DNA of 64,000 nucleotides from Paractinoplanes rishiriensis (GCF_016862375.1 NZ_BOMV01000078.1:62001-126000), one strand, 5' to 3'; positions 41,258 to 50,823 are shown, counted from the stretch's first letter. Translations and numbers: made by a program. Notes: generated from the letters alone by a model not told the origin.

Positions 41258-44050
41258 ATGACAGGCTTTCGGGTCTCTCGCCGGCGCGTGCTGCAAGTCG
41301 GGGCGGCGGCCGCCGGATCGACCCTCATCGGCTCGACACCGGCAGGAGCAGCCGTGGCAGCGCCCACCACCGTCAACGGACTGCCCGTGCCGGCCTCCTG
41401 GACCGCCGTGCCGTTCGACCTCGCCCAGGTCGACCTGCGGACCAGCATCTTCACCGAGAAGCGGGACCGGATGCTGGCGTACGCCCGCGCCTACCCGGCC
41501 GACCGCATCCTCAGCAACTTCCGGGCCACCGCGGGGCTGGACACCCGGGGTGCGCAGCCGCCCGGCGGGTGGGACGACGCCACCGGCAACCTGCGCGGGC
41601 ACTACAGCGGACACTTCCTGTCGTTGCTGGCTCAGGCCTATGCCGACACCGGCGAGGCCGCCCTCAAGACCAAGCTCGACTACCTCGTCACCGGGCTCAA
41701 GGAGTGCCAGGACGCGCTGAACGAGCAGGTCGGCGAGCCGGGCTCGGGAGCGCCGGCGGCCACCTGGTCGACCGGGCGGGTCGGTGGCGGCCTGGTGCTG
41801 ACCGGCACGGGACAGTACGTGGGGCTGCCCGATGCGACCGTGGACGGTCTGCGCACGTTCAGCATCGCCCTGTGGGTCCGGCTGACGGAGTTGCGTACGT
41901 GGTCACGAGCCTTTGACTTTGGCACCGGCACCTCCGCCAACATGTTCCTGACCGTGGACGACGGCGGGGCACCGCGGTTCGCGATCACCACCAGCGGCAG
42001 CGGCGGCGAGCAGCGGGTGCGCGGCACCAGCCGGCTGCCGGTCGGGCAGTGGGTGCACCTCGCCGTCACGCTCGGCAACGGCAGCGCGACACTCTATGTG
42101 AACGGGGCGGTGGCCGGCACCAACAACGCCGTCACGCTCACCCCGGCCAGCCTGGGCGCGCCCAAGAACAACTGGATCGGCCGGTCGCAGTACGGCGACG
42201 CCACGCTGGCCGGCTCGGTCGACGAGTTCCACCTGTACGACCGGGTGCTGACCGCCGCCGAGGTGGGCTCGCTGGCCGCGGCCGGCACCGGCACGCACGG
42301 CAACCTGGCCTGGTACCGGTTCGAGGACGGCACCGGCACCGCAGTCGCCGACTCGTCCGGCCGCTCCTGGCACGCGTCGGTGGTGACCGGCGAGGGCAAC
42401 TCGTCCGGCCCGAGCCACCGGGGCTTCCTGGCCGCGTACCCGGAAACGCAGTTCATCAAGCTCGAGGCGTACACCACCTACCCGGCCATCTGGGCGCCCT
42501 ACTACACCTGCCACAAGATCATGCGTGGCCTGCTGGACGCGCACACGCTGGCCGGCAACGCGACCGCGCTCGAGGTGGTGCGCGGCATGGGCGAGTGGGT
42601 GCACAGCCGGCTCAGCCGCCTGCCCCGCGCGCAACTCGATCGCATGTGGTCGCTGTACATCGCCGGCGAGTACGGCGGCATGAACGAGGTGATGGCCGAC
42701 CTCTACTCGCTGACCGGGGACGAACGGTTCATGGTGACCGCCCGCTGCTTCGACAACACGGCGCTGCTGGCGGCGTGCGCGGCCGGCACCGACACGCTCG
42801 ACGGCAAGCACGCCAACCAGCACATCCCGCAGTTCCTCGGCTACCTGCGCATGTTCGAGCAGGCCGGCGGCGCCTCCTACCAGGCCGCGGCGGTCAACTT
42901 CTACGACATGGTGGTGCCGCATCGCACCTACGTGCACGGCGGCACCGGGCAGGGCGAGGTCTTCCGGGCCCGCGACCGGATCGCCGGTTCCATCGTGAAC
43001 ACCACGAACGCCGAGACCTGCGCGGCGTACAACATGATCAAATTGGCCCGGAACCTGTTCTCGCACCGGCCCGACGCCCGGCTTTTCGACTATTACGAGC
43101 GGACGCTGGTCAACCAGATCCTGGCGTCCCGCCGGGACGCCGACAGCACCACCGACCCGCTGGTGACCTACATGGTGCCGGTCGGCCCGGGGGTGACCCG
43201 CGGTTACGGCAACATCGGCACCTGCTGTGGCGGGACCGGACTGGAAAACCACACCAAGTATCAGGACTCCATCTACTTCCGGTCGGCCGACTCGTCGGTG
43301 CTGTACGTGAACCTGTACCTCCCGTCGACGCTGAACTGGACCCAGCGCGGGCTGACCGTCACGATGACCGGCGACTTCCCGCGGGCGCAGAGCACCACCC
43401 TGACGATCGGCGGTTCGGGCGAGCTCGACCTGCGGCTGCGCGTCCCGGTCTGGGCCGGCAGCGGCTTCACGGCCACGGTCAACGGCCGCAGCCAGGTGCT
43501 CCAAGCGGCCGCCGAGGAGGGCTACGTGAGCCTCAACCGGGTCTGGCGGGACGGCGACCGGGTGGTCATCCGGTATCCGTACACGCTCTATGTCGAACGC
43601 ACACTCGACGATCCCACGCTCCAGGCATTGCGGTACGGGCCGGTCGCGCTGATCGGCAAGTCCTCGTCGACGAGCAACCTGCCGGTGACGTTGTATCCCT
43701 CGCTGCCGCTGTCCGGTGACCTCACCGCGGTCGCCCGGCCGGCGACCCAGCCGCTGACGTTCACCGTCGGCAGCGTGACGTTCGCGCCCTTCTACCAGGG
43801 CGACACGCAGGCCTATCACACGTACTTCCGGCGCACCGAGCCGCGGATCGTGCTGACCGGCACCGACTCGGGCGTGGCCAACCGGGCCGACGCCACCGGG
43901 CGCACCTTCCTCGACGTGCTGTGGAGCCGCGCACCGTTCGCCGACCGCGCGCAGTTCCGCCAGGCGGTGTCCGAGGTGGCGGCCCAGTGGCAGTCGGCCG
44001 GCCTGCTGAGCGCCACCGAGGCGGCCACGGTGCGGGGAGCGGCCGGATGA
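41258..44050 (+). CDS. GH127-like (DUF1680) beta-L-arabinofuranosidase with LamG domain inserted in the catalytic domain
   Basis: 930 residues. Tat signal (SRRRVLQVGAAAAG), then the GH127 start (FDLAQVDLRTSIFTEKRDRML, GHYSGHFLSLLAQAY). At about residue 155, right after LVTGLKECQ, a ~215-residue LamG/concanavalin-like domain is inserted (GGLVLTGTGQYVGLPDATVD to LAWYRFEDGTGTAVADSSG). The catalytic domain then resumes at YPETQFIKLEAYTTYPAIWAPYYTCHKIM. Zn/catalytic residues of characterised GH127 enzymes are kept: Glu586 and Cys588 (NAETCAAYNM) and Cys656-Cys657 (GTCCGG). Predicted role: removal of beta-L-arabinofuranose from plant glycans outside the cell. The stop overlaps the next hydrolase gene. 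Confidence 0.88.
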   Translation: MTGFRVSRRRVLQVGAAAAGSTLIGSTPAGAAVAAPTTVNGLPVPASWTAVPFDLAQVDLRTSIFTEKRDRMLAYARAYPADRILSNFRATAGLDTRGAQPPGGWDDATGNLRGHYSGHFLSLLAQAYADTGEAALKTKLDYLVTGLKECQDALNEQVGEPGSGAPAATWSTGRVGGGLVLTGTGQYVGLPDATVDGLRTFSIALWVRLTELRTWSRAFDFGTGTSANMFLTVDDGGAPRFAITTSGSGGEQRVRGTSRLPVGQWVHLAVTLGNGSATLYVNGAVAGTNNAVTLTPASLGAPKNNWIGRSQYGDATLAGSVDEFHLYDRVLTAAEVGSLAAAGTGTHGNLAWYRFEDGTGTAVADSSGRSWHASVVTGEGNSSGPSHRGFLAAYPETQFIKLEAYTTYPAIWAPYYTCHKIMRGLLDAHTLAGNATALEVVRGMGEWVHSRLSRLPRAQLDRMWSLYIAGEYGGMNEVMADLYSLTGDERFMVTARCFDNTALLAACAAGTDTLDGKHANQHIPQFLGYLRMFEQAGGASYQAAAVNFYDMVVPHRTYVHGGTGQGEVFRARDRIAGSIVNTTNAETCAAYNMIKLARNLFSHRPDARLFDYYERTLVNQILASRRDADSTTDPLVTYMVPVGPGVTRGYGNIGTCCGGTGLENHTKYQDSIYFRSADSSVLYVNLYLPSTLNWTQRGLTVTMTGDFPRAQSTTLTIGGSGELDLRLRVPVWAGSGFTATVNGRSQVLQAAAEEGYVSLNRVWRDGDRVVIRYPYTLYVERTLDDPTLQALRYGPVALIGKSSSTSNLPVTLYPSLPLSGDLTAVARPATQPLTFTVGSVTFAPFYQGDTQAYHTYFRRTEPRIVLTGTDSGVANRADATGRTFLDVLWSRAPFADRAQFRQAVSEVAAQWQSAGLLSATEAATVRGAAG

Positions 44051-47000
44051 GACGAATCGTCACCGCGGTGGCCGCCGGCGTGCTGGCCACCGCCTTCCTC
44101 GCCGTTCCGGCCCGGGCCGACCAGCCGATCGGCCTGCCGGTGTTCGCCGGCAGCGAGACGCCGGTGCCCGCCACCGGCGTGGCCTACCGGACCGGCTCGA
44201 TGATGGACGCGATCTTCCGGCGCGATCTCCGGCAGGGTGCGGGGTCGGACACCGACCACGACTTCTGGATGGACCGGATGCTGGTGCGCACCGGGACCGC
44301 CGGCGACGCCGTGGCCGCCAACAGCGACGGCAACCGGTGGATGTTCAGCCGGGGCCGGGCCGCCTTCATGAAGACCCACGACCCGGCCGTGCTGGGTTTC
44401 GGCGGCGATCTCGCGTACATCGAGTCGATCGGCCGTGCCGGGTACGCGATCACCGCCCTCGACGGGGACGGCGCCGCGATCACGCTGACCGAGGACACCG
44501 CGGCCCGCAAGCAGACGCCGAGCTACTGGCGGTCCACGTTCACCGGCGCGGGGCTGTCGGTGGTGCAGACCAAGTACATCACCGACGCGAACGTCGCGGT
44601 CACCCAGCTCGAGCTGCAGAACACCGGTGACCAGGCGCGCGAGGTGACGCTGACAGCCAAGTCGCAGTATGCCGCCACGGTCGAGGGCGCCGAGCTGACC
44701 GGCACGATGATCGGGTTCAACCGGCTCACCACGCTGCGGCCGCGGTTCTCGGGTGACGGGTTCACGCCGGCCTCCGGCGAGTTGCGCTCCCCACGCACGA
44801 TCCCGGCTGGTGCTAAGGTCCGCACCAAGCTGCAGCTGGGCCTGATCACCGATTCGCTCTCGGCCTACCAGCAGGTGCGCCGCAGCGGCCCGGCAGCCGC
44901 CTACACCCGGCACGTGACGGCCTACAACCGCTGGTGGGCCGAGAACATCCCGTACATCGACCTGCCCGAGGACAACATCGACAAGTCGCTGTACTACCGC
45001 TGGTGGCTGATGCGGTTCAACTTCCTCGACGCGGACATCCCGGGCAACGACTACCAGTTCCCCACCGCGATGGAGGGCGTGCTGGGCTACAACAACGCCA
45101 TCGTGCTGACCTCGGGCATGTTCGTCGACGACCTCAAATACCTGCGGGACCCGAGTTACTCGTACGGGACCTGGGTGTCGGCCGGCGAGGTGGCTAAGAG
45201 CGGCAAGTACACCGACAACCCCGGCGACCCGGCGAACTGGTCCAACAGCTACACGCAGTACCTGACCGAGGCGGCGTGGCGCTCGTACCAGCTGCACGGC
45301 GGGCCGCCCGCGGTGGCCGAGTCGCTGGGCCGCTACGGCCAGCACGACGTCGAGGGCCTGCTGCGCGATTTCGACGGCAACGACAACGGCCTGATCGAGT
45401 ACGACTGGGGCGCGATGACCGGCAACGACGCCGACGCGGTGTCGTTCCACTGGCGTCCCGGCGCGGCGATGGACCGCACCGAGAGCGCGTACCTCTACTC
45501 GAACGCTCGCGCGGCGGCGGCCGCTTATCGCACGGCCGGGAAGACCGCGCAGGCCGACGCGATGGATGCGCTGGCCGAGCGGGTGCGCAAGGCCGTGCTG
45601 GACGTGCTCTGGGATCCCGAGTCGAAGCTGCCGCTGCACCGGATCGCGGAGGGCGACCAGGCCCGGGTGCCGTGGAAAGAGATCAACAACTATTACCCGT
45701 ACGCCGTCGGCCTGATGCCCCAGGATCCGGAGTACCGGGAGGCGCTGCGGTTGTGGGACGACCCTGCCGAGTACCCGATCTTCCCGTTCTTCACCGCGAA
45801 CCAGAAGGACAAGGCGGCGGCGGCCGAGGCCGGCGAGCCGGGCAGCAACAACTTCTCGGTGATCAACTCGACGGTGACGTTCCGGTTCCTGTCGTCGGTG
45901 CTGCGCAACTACCCGAGCCAGTACCTCTCGGCCGACTACTACAAGAAGCTGCTCTACTGGAACGCCTGGTCACACTTCCAGAGCGGGGACAACCGCTACC
46001 CCGACCAGAACGAGTTCTGGGCCGACGGCAGCCCCGACCCGCAGCGCATCGGCTACCGGTCGTGGATCCACCACACCATCCTGGGCGCCACCAACTTCAC
46101 GGTGATCGAGGACGTGGCCGGCCTGCGCCCGCGCAGTGACGCCAAGATCGAGCTGTCGCCGATCGACGTCGGCTGGGACCACTTCACGGTCAACAACGTC
46201 CGGTACCGCGACCGCGACCTCACGATCACCTGGGACAAGCCGGGTGACGGCAAGCGCCCGTACGGCACCGATGTTCCTGAGGGTTATTCGGTCTTCTTGG
46301 ACGGCCGGCTCGCGGTCACGGTGGACTCGCTCAAGCCGATCGTCTTCGACCCCCGCACGGGCCGCTCCTCGCTGCCGGCCGGCGGCACGGTCACGGCCGC
46401 CTTCCGGAGCCACCTGGACGCACCGGTGGAGGTGTCCTACTCGGCACGCGATCGGGTCACCGACATTTTCGCCAAAGCCGGCAAAAACCTTCTATCCTCT
46501 CGTGATCATCTGCGCGCTGAAGCCAACGCCTCCTTCGCGGCGGCCAACCGCCCGGCCTCGGCCGCCGTCGACGGCTACACCGGCAACGAACCCTTCTGGG
46601 GCACCGCCGGCTCGACCACGCCGACCGACACACTCGACCTCGACCTGGGCACACCGCGAACATTCGACGAGATCCGGGTGCACTTCTATCGCTCGTCGTC
46701 GACCGGCACGGTACCCGGCTACGCGGAACCGGCGCTCTACCAGCTCTCCTACGACGACAACGGCACCTGGCGCCCGATCCCCGGCCAGCTGCGCACGCCC
46801 ACGGTCCCGCGCGCGAATCTCAACGAGTCCGCGTTCCGGCCGGTCCGCGCGCAGAAGATCCGGCTCACCGTGCGCCACCAGCCCGGCTTCAAAACCGGCG
46901 TCAAGGAGGTCGTGGTCCAGTCCACCGGGGATCGCGAGCAGGCACCACGCAATCAAAAACCAAGCATTGACGCGTACGTGGATCCGACCGCGACCGCCCC

Positions 47001-48183
47001 GCCCGGAGCGCTCCCGTTGGCGGGTTCGGTCAAGGACGACGGGCTGCCGACGGGTGCGCTCACGTCGGCCTGGTCGGTGGTCTCCACGCCGGAGGGTGCG
47101 ACCGCGGTGATCGACAACCCGGCGAGCCCCAGCACCTCGGTGTTCGTCACGCACGGCGGCACGTACGTGCTCCGCCTCTCCGCGTCCGACGGCAGCCTGA
47201 CCAACAGCTTCGACCTGACGGTCCAGGCACCCGACCCCGGCGAGGCCGGCGCCAACGTGGCCCCCTCGGCCACCGCGACGGCCGAGTACACGGCGGGCTG
47301 GAACAACGTGGCGGCGGTGAAGGACGGCAAGGCGTTCAACACCGGCGGATCCCAGGCCGAGCTGTGGGGCACCTGGTCCGGCACCCGGCCGGCCACCCGC
47401 TGGTTGCAGTACACCTGGCCGGAGGCCGTCCGGTTCACCGGCTCCGACATCACGTTCTGGCACGACGCCGAACGCGGCACCGGCGACGGCGTGGTCGTGC
47501 CGGCCTCGTGGAAGCTGCAGTACCTGGCCGCCGACGGCGAAACCTGGACGGACGTGACTGGGGCGAGCGGTTTCCCGGTCGAAGCCACCGGCAGCAACGC
47601 CACCACCTTCGACCCGGTACGCACAACGGCGTTGCGGGCCACCTTCAACGCCGACTCGAACGGCACCACCTATTCGGCCATCGGCGTCTCGGAGTGGCAG
47701 GTGCTGGCCGAAAAGCCGGCGTCGACCACACCGGTCCACCTACCGACCACCGCCGGCGTGGTGCCCGAGTTGCCGGCCACGGTCGAGCAGGTCTTCGCCG
47801 ACGGTTCGCGCAGCCAGACCCCCGTCCGCTGGCCGGCCGTCGAGGCTGATCAACTCACCCAGCCCGGCAGCGAGGTGCGCATCAACGGCATCGCCGGCGG
47901 CACCATGGCCCCGCTGTCCATCTGGGTCCGGGTGACGAACGCCGTCCAGATCAACACCATCGACCCGGTCACCGCGACCACCACGGTGGCCCGCGCGCCG
48001 CAGTTGCCCACCACGGTGACCGCCGTCTACAACGACGGCTCGAAGGACAGCCGCATAGCGGTGACCTGGGCAGCCATCGATCCGGCGTCCTACGCCGCGC
48101 CCGGCACCTTCGAGGTGACCGGCACGGTTGCCGGAACCGACAAACTAGCGACCGCGACGGTAACGGTCCGGGAGGCCGGCTGA
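44047..48183 (+). CDS. Secreted MGH1-like (alpha/alpha)6 glycoside hydrolase with F5/8C and Ig-like modules
   Basis: 1378 residues. Signal peptide (1-25), N-terminal beta-sandwich (about 35-290), (alpha/alpha)6-barrel (about 300-740) with YYRWWLMRFNFLDADIPGNDYQFPTAMEG, NGLIEYDWGAMTGNDADAV and NYYPYAVGLMPQDPEYREAL. Then F5/8 type C-like domain (about 815-970), Ig/PKD-like domain (about 985-1070), second F5/8C-like domain (about 1080-1220) and two Big_4-like modules (about 1225-1378). It resembles MGH1-like/GH63-clan enzymes; some GH142 beta-L-arabinofuranosidases have similar barrels, which would fit the coupled GH127 gene, but I cannot assign the family. ATG overlaps the GH127 stop, so both come from one transcript. 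Confidence 0.82.
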   Translation: MRRIVTAVAAGVLATAFLAVPARADQPIGLPVFAGSETPVPATGVAYRTGSMMDAIFRRDLRQGAGSDTDHDFWMDRMLVRTGTAGDAVAANSDGNRWMFSRGRAAFMKTHDPAVLGFGGDLAYIESIGRAGYAITALDGDGAAITLTEDTAARKQTPSYWRSTFTGAGLSVVQTKYITDANVAVTQLELQNTGDQAREVTLTAKSQYAATVEGAELTGTMIGFNRLTTLRPRFSGDGFTPASGELRSPRTIPAGAKVRTKLQLGLITDSLSAYQQVRRSGPAAAYTRHVTAYNRWWAENIPYIDLPEDNIDKSLYYRWWLMRFNFLDADIPGNDYQFPTAMEGVLGYNNAIVLTSGMFVDDLKYLRDPSYSYGTWVSAGEVAKSGKYTDNPGDPANWSNSYTQYLTEAAWRSYQLHGGPPAVAESLGRYGQHDVEGLLRDFDGNDNGLIEYDWGAMTGNDADAVSFHWRPGAAMDRTESAYLYSNARAAAAAYRTAGKTAQADAMDALAERVRKAVLDVLWDPESKLPLHRIAEGDQARVPWKEINNYYPYAVGLMPQDPEYREALRLWDDPAEYPIFPFFTANQKDKAAAAEAGEPGSNNFSVINSTVTFRFLSSVLRNYPSQYLSADYYKKLLYWNAWSHFQSGDNRYPDQNEFWADGSPDPQRIGYRSWIHHTILGATNFTVIEDVAGLRPRSDAKIELSPIDVGWDHFTVNNVRYRDRDLTITWDKPGDGKRPYGTDVPEGYSVFLDGRLAVTVDSLKPIVFDPRTGRSSLPAGGTVTAAFRSHLDAPVEVSYSARDRVTDIFAKAGKNLLSSRDHLRAEANASFAAANRPASAAVDGYTGNEPFWGTAGSTTPTDTLDLDLGTPRTFDEIRVHFYRSSSTGTVPGYAEPALYQLSYDDNGTWRPIPGQLRTPTVPRANLNESAFRPVRAQKIRLTVRHQPGFKTGVKEVVVQSTGDREQAPRNQKPSIDAYVDPTATAPPGALPLAGSVKDDGLPTGALTSAWSVVSTPEGATAVIDNPASPSTSVFVTHGGTYVLRLSASDGSLTNSFDLTVQAPDPGEAGANVAPSATATAEYTAGWNNVAAVKDGKAFNTGGSQAELWGTWSGTRPATRWLQYTWPEAVRFTGSDITFWHDAERGTGDGVVVPASWKLQYLAADGETWTDVTGASGFPVEATGSNATTFDPVRTTALRATFNADSNGTTYSAIGVSEWQVLAEKPASTTPVHLPTTAGVVPELPATVEQVFADGSRSQTPVRWPAVEADQLTQPGSEVRINGIAGGTMAPLSIWVRVTNAVQINTIDPVTATTTVARAPQLPTTVTAVYNDGSKDSRIAVTWAAIDPASYAAPGTFEVTGTVAGTDKLATATVTVREAG

Positions 48184-48456
48184 CGGCTCCCCCGAAACCA
48201 GCTGTTCCATCGCCCGCACATAGTCGCGCTGGCTGATCTCCCCCCGGATCCGTCCGGCAGCCAGCACCCCTTCCCACCCAGCCGGGGCGGCGGCGCTACC
48301 GCCGCCGTCCCCGGCCTCGGCGCGCCAGGGCTGAGCCGCCACGGGCAGTTTGCCGCCCACCCGAGGCCACACAACCAGCGCGCTGATCATCATCACAACA
48401 AAGACGAACAAGAACAGAAAAACCATCCCCGCTACCTCCAGGCCCCCCATCCTCAT
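48145..48456 (-). CDS. Small membrane protein with SHOCT-like C-terminus
   Basis: 103 residues from the ATG at 48456 (GGGAG just upstream); the ATG at 48450 is an alternative. One strong membrane helix (about 10-30, MVFLFLFVFVVMMISALVV), a variable linker, and a short SHOCT-like motif (LAAGRIRGEISQRDYVRAMEQL). The SHOCT motif is often an oligomerisation or membrane-anchor partner. The 3' end overlaps the convergent glycoside hydrolase gene by 39 bp. Confidence 0.7.
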   Translation of the reverse strand: MRMGGLEVAGMVFLFLFVFVVMMISALVVWPRVGGKLPVAAQPWRAEAGDGGGSAAAPAGWEGVLAAGRIRGEISQRDYVRAMEQLVSGEPSAGLPDRYRRGR

Positions 48457-48753
48457 CCCACTCCCTAGTTGATCGGAACCCGCCCGTCGCCTTGGCGTCA
48501 CTCCCAAGAAGACCTTCGCCCTTCTATTACGCGCCAACGACGCTCTCCGATCAGTCCCACCCACCCAACGCCCCGCTCATTCCCTCAGCGGCAAATTTCC
48601 GCCGCCCGATCGCAGCAATCCAATCCCCTGCAAGTCAGACATAGGCGATATCTGCCAGCGCGGGGCGCGGAGCTGGCGCAGGCTGGGCGCGCAAAGCCGA
48701 CCGCGCGAAGCCGGTAAGGCTGGCCAAGCCGGGGCCGCGGACGTTGGGCGCGG

Positions 48754-48807
48754 GAGGTCGAAGCACTAGATGAGGTGCGGGAGGTCGAAGCGCTAGGTGG
48801 GGTGCGG
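48754..48807. repeat. 27-bp tandem repeat, two copies
   Basis: Units at 48754-48780 and 48781-48807 differ at three positions. They lie in the non-coding interval. Confidence 0.9.
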
Positions 48808-49234
48808 AAGGCGGGCGCGCGCAGGGGCGCAATGGCAGCGCTGCCATCGTGTGCTCTCGCGAGCCGTTGCATCGCGGCGGACCTCCGATCCGTCGATCAG
48901 GCGACGGCGGCCGGGCGGCCCTGAAGACTTCGCGTTTGCCGCAGACAGGATCTCGACAAGATCGCGGGGTCACCCTGGCGGTATGAGGTTGATACGGCTT
49001 TTATGACGGCCGGGATCCGGCATGTGGGAGCGCCGGTCACCGATTGGGACGGCAGTTGACCGCGTCGCGCTATGCGGGAAAGCCGTCTCGGGATGCGGTC
49101 ACAGAGCTGTTCTGGGAGTGACGGTCGCGCGAGGTCTGGGCCGCCTGCGGTCAGTGAGGTTCCGGCGTGGCGGGGCGACGCAGCGCGGGTTGAGCCGCCT
49201 GGTCCGCCCCCTGTGCAACTCCGCTGCGCATGAT

Positions 49235-49303
49235 CACACCCCCGACCACACACCCCCGACCACACACCCCCGACCGCCGTTCCCTGCCCGCCGTTCCCTG
49301 CCC
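49235..49303. repeat. Two adjacent 14-bp tandem repeats
   Basis: CACACCCCCGACCA occurs three times (49235-49275, last copy one base short), followed directly by GCCGTTCCCTGCCC twice (49276-49303). Confidence 0.92.
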
Positions 49304-49383
49304 GAAATTTCACCATATTGGGGACTCGTCGAAGTGGTGCGGAGCTGGGCTGGGGCCGCGTGGTCCGAGCTGCGAACCCGCCG

Positions 49384-49470
49384 CACGGAGGCTCAGCGGG
49401 ACACGGAGGCTCAGCGGGACACGGAGGCTCAGCGGGACACGGAGGCTCAGCGGGGCACGGAGGCTCGGGC
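49384..49470. repeat. 18-bp tandem repeat, 4.5 copies, reaching into the VanX-like gene
   Basis: CACGGAGGCTCAGCGGGA is repeated at 49384, 49402, 49420 and 49438 with one change, then a partial copy. The last 1.3 units form the stop codon and final residues (ASVPR) of the minus-strand dipeptidase gene, showing that the expansion started at the gene end. Confidence 0.93.
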
Positions 49471-50226
49471 TACCGGGAAGTTGAAGTAGGTGTCGGGGTA
49501 GGGCTCGTTCTTCAGCGTGTAATGCCACCACTCCGCTGAATAATTGGTGAAGCCGGCTGCGGTCATCACGCGGCGTAGCAGCAAGCGGTTGGCTCGCGGG
49601 ATACCCGTCACGCGTGGGTGGAGGGTGGCGGCCATCGGGTCGAAGCAGTCGTAGCCCGTGCCCATATCAACGGAGTTGTCGGGGAAACGACGGGCCGCCG
49701 CCGCGTAACACGGGACCAGCGGCTGGCCGGCCACGTAGCGCGACGCCGGGGCGGCGGGCAGCTTTACCAGGGTCAGGTCCACCGTGCTGCCCCGGCTGTG
49801 GCCGGAGCGGTGGGCCAGGTAACCGTCGCTGAACAACCGGGACTTCGACACGCGAGGGTAGAACTCGGCCTTCATCCGGGTGTCGGCCGCATTCGACGCC
49901 CATGCGGCGAAGTCCTGGACGGCCCGTCGCGGACGGTAGCAGTCGTACACCTTCAGCGTGTAACCCCGCGGGCGCACGTACGCCTGCACCTTGCGCAGCG
50001 CAACGCCCGCCTGGCGGCTCAGCAGGCACCTCGGCTCGGCGTAGCCGCGGATCGGGCGGCCTACGAAGTTGTGGGACTGCGCGTACCGGATGTCGTGCAG
50101 GATGGTCCGATCCACCGCAGCCATGTCAACAAAAGACTTGTCGACGAAGGACGGCGCCGCCTGGGCGGGCGCGGGCACCGCGAGCAGGGTCACGGCCAGT
50201 GCCAGAGCGCGAAGATCAAAAGCCAC
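49447..50226 (-). CDS. Secreted VanX-like D-Ala-D-Ala dipeptidase (M15D)
   Basis: 259 residues. Signal peptide (1-24), then the M15D fold. Zinc ligands are His143 and Asp150 (SGHSRGSTVDLTL) and His235 (EWWHYT), with catalytic Glu232 and the Arg-containing YDCYRPR motif at 94-100. Family enzymes cleave D-Ala-D-Ala dipeptides; VanX itself is cytoplasmic, so this exported form more likely recycles peptidoglycan dipeptides outside than gives vancomycin resistance (inference). No vanH or vanA homologue is near. The C-terminus comes from the 18-bp repeat tract. Confidence 0.9.
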   Translation of the reverse strand: MAFDLRALALAVTLLAVPAPAQAAPSFVDKSFVDMAAVDRTILHDIRYAQSHNFVGRPIRGYAEPRCLLSRQAGVALRKVQAYVRPRGYTLKVYDCYRPRRAVQDFAAWASNAADTRMKAEFYPRVSKSRLFSDGYLAHRSGHSRGSTVDLTLVKLPAAPASRYVAGQPLVPCYAAAARRFPDNSVDMGTGYDCFDPMAATLHPRVTGIPRANRLLLRRVMTAAGFTNYSAEWWHYTLKNEPYPDTYFNFPVARASVPR

Positions 50227-50307
50227 AATCAGACCATAACGGTACGCAGGGAAGGCGGCGTGAACCTGCGCGGCGTGTGCGCCGACTGAGTAGGCGAAGG
50301 AGGGCAG

Positions 50308-50823
50308 ATGAACGACGAACTACTGGTGGTCCGGTGTCAGTTGGGCGAGCGCGACGCCTTCGCCGAACTGGTCCGGGCCTGGCACCCGGCGGTCGAGCGG
50401 TATGTCTCGCGGATGCTGACCGGCGCTGAGGACGACGTGGTGCAGGAGATCTGGCTGGCCGTCTTTCAGAACCTTCCCCGGCTGCGCCGGCCCGACCGGT
50501 TCGCGCCCTGGTTGTTCACCATCGCGCGCCGCGCCGTCGCCAACCGGCTGCGGGACGCGTACCGGCGCCCGGAAGCGATCGAGGACGACGTGGCCGGCAC
50601 CGACGACACGGACGCCGTGGTCGACCGCGAGATGCTCGGCGGCGCGCTCGCCGCCCTGCCGGAACGCGAGCGCGAGGTGCTGCTGCTGTTCTACCTGGAA
50701 GACCTGCCGCTGGACGCGTGCGCGCAGATCTGCGCCGTCCCGGTCGGCACGATCAAGTCCCGGCTCAACCGGGGCCGCAGGCTGTTGCGCCAGGAACTGG
50801 CGCGGAAGGGATACCAGGCATGA
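50308..50823 (+). CDS. ECF RNA polymerase sigma factor
   Basis: 171 residues with sigma region 2 (about 10-75; FAELVRAWHPAVERYVSRML, DDVVQEIWLAVFQNLPRLR) and region 4 (about 110-165; ALAALPEREREVLLLFYLEDLPL, VPVGTIKSRLNRGRRLLR). It should direct RNA polymerase to stress or envelope genes. GGAGG lies just before the ATG. The stop overlaps the start of a membrane-protein gene, the position of an anti-sigma factor, though that protein lacks a clear zinc finger. Confidence 0.92.
   Translation: MNDELLVVRCQLGERDAFAELVRAWHPAVERYVSRMLTGAEDDVVQEIWLAVFQNLPRLRRPDRFAPWLFTIARRAVANRLRDAYRRPEAIEDDVAGTDDTDAVVDREMLGGALAALPEREREVLLLFYLEDLPLDACAQICAVPVGTIKSRLNRGRRLLRQELARKGYQA

Larger units (their letters stand above)
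48457..49446. other. Non-coding, repeat-rich 1-kb interval
   Basis: No convincing gene is seen in either strand. Short frames exist but have poor start sites, biased composition and no recognisable domain. The interval holds at least four tandem-repeat tracts: 27 bp x2 (48754-48807), 14 bp x3 (49235-49275), 14 bp x2 (49276-49303) and 18 bp x4.5 (49384-49470). No transposase, inverted terminal repeats or tRNA was found. Confidence 0.7.

Noticed and set aside
49384..49470. CRISPR-like array from regular 18-bp repeats
   Set aside because: The units are directly tandem with no unique spacers, shorter than CRISPR repeats, and no cas genes are in the window.
49022..49539. Several overlapping short frames in the repeat patch
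   Set aside because: They translate the tandem repeats in different frames (QRDTEA, HGGSAG), lack ribosome sites and domain similarity.
49447..50226. Vancomycin resistance locus
   Set aside because: Only a VanX-like dipeptidase is present. It is exported, and no vanH, vanA, vanR or vanS gene lies nearby; the two-component system at 61.3-63.2 kb is 11 kb away and of NarL type.
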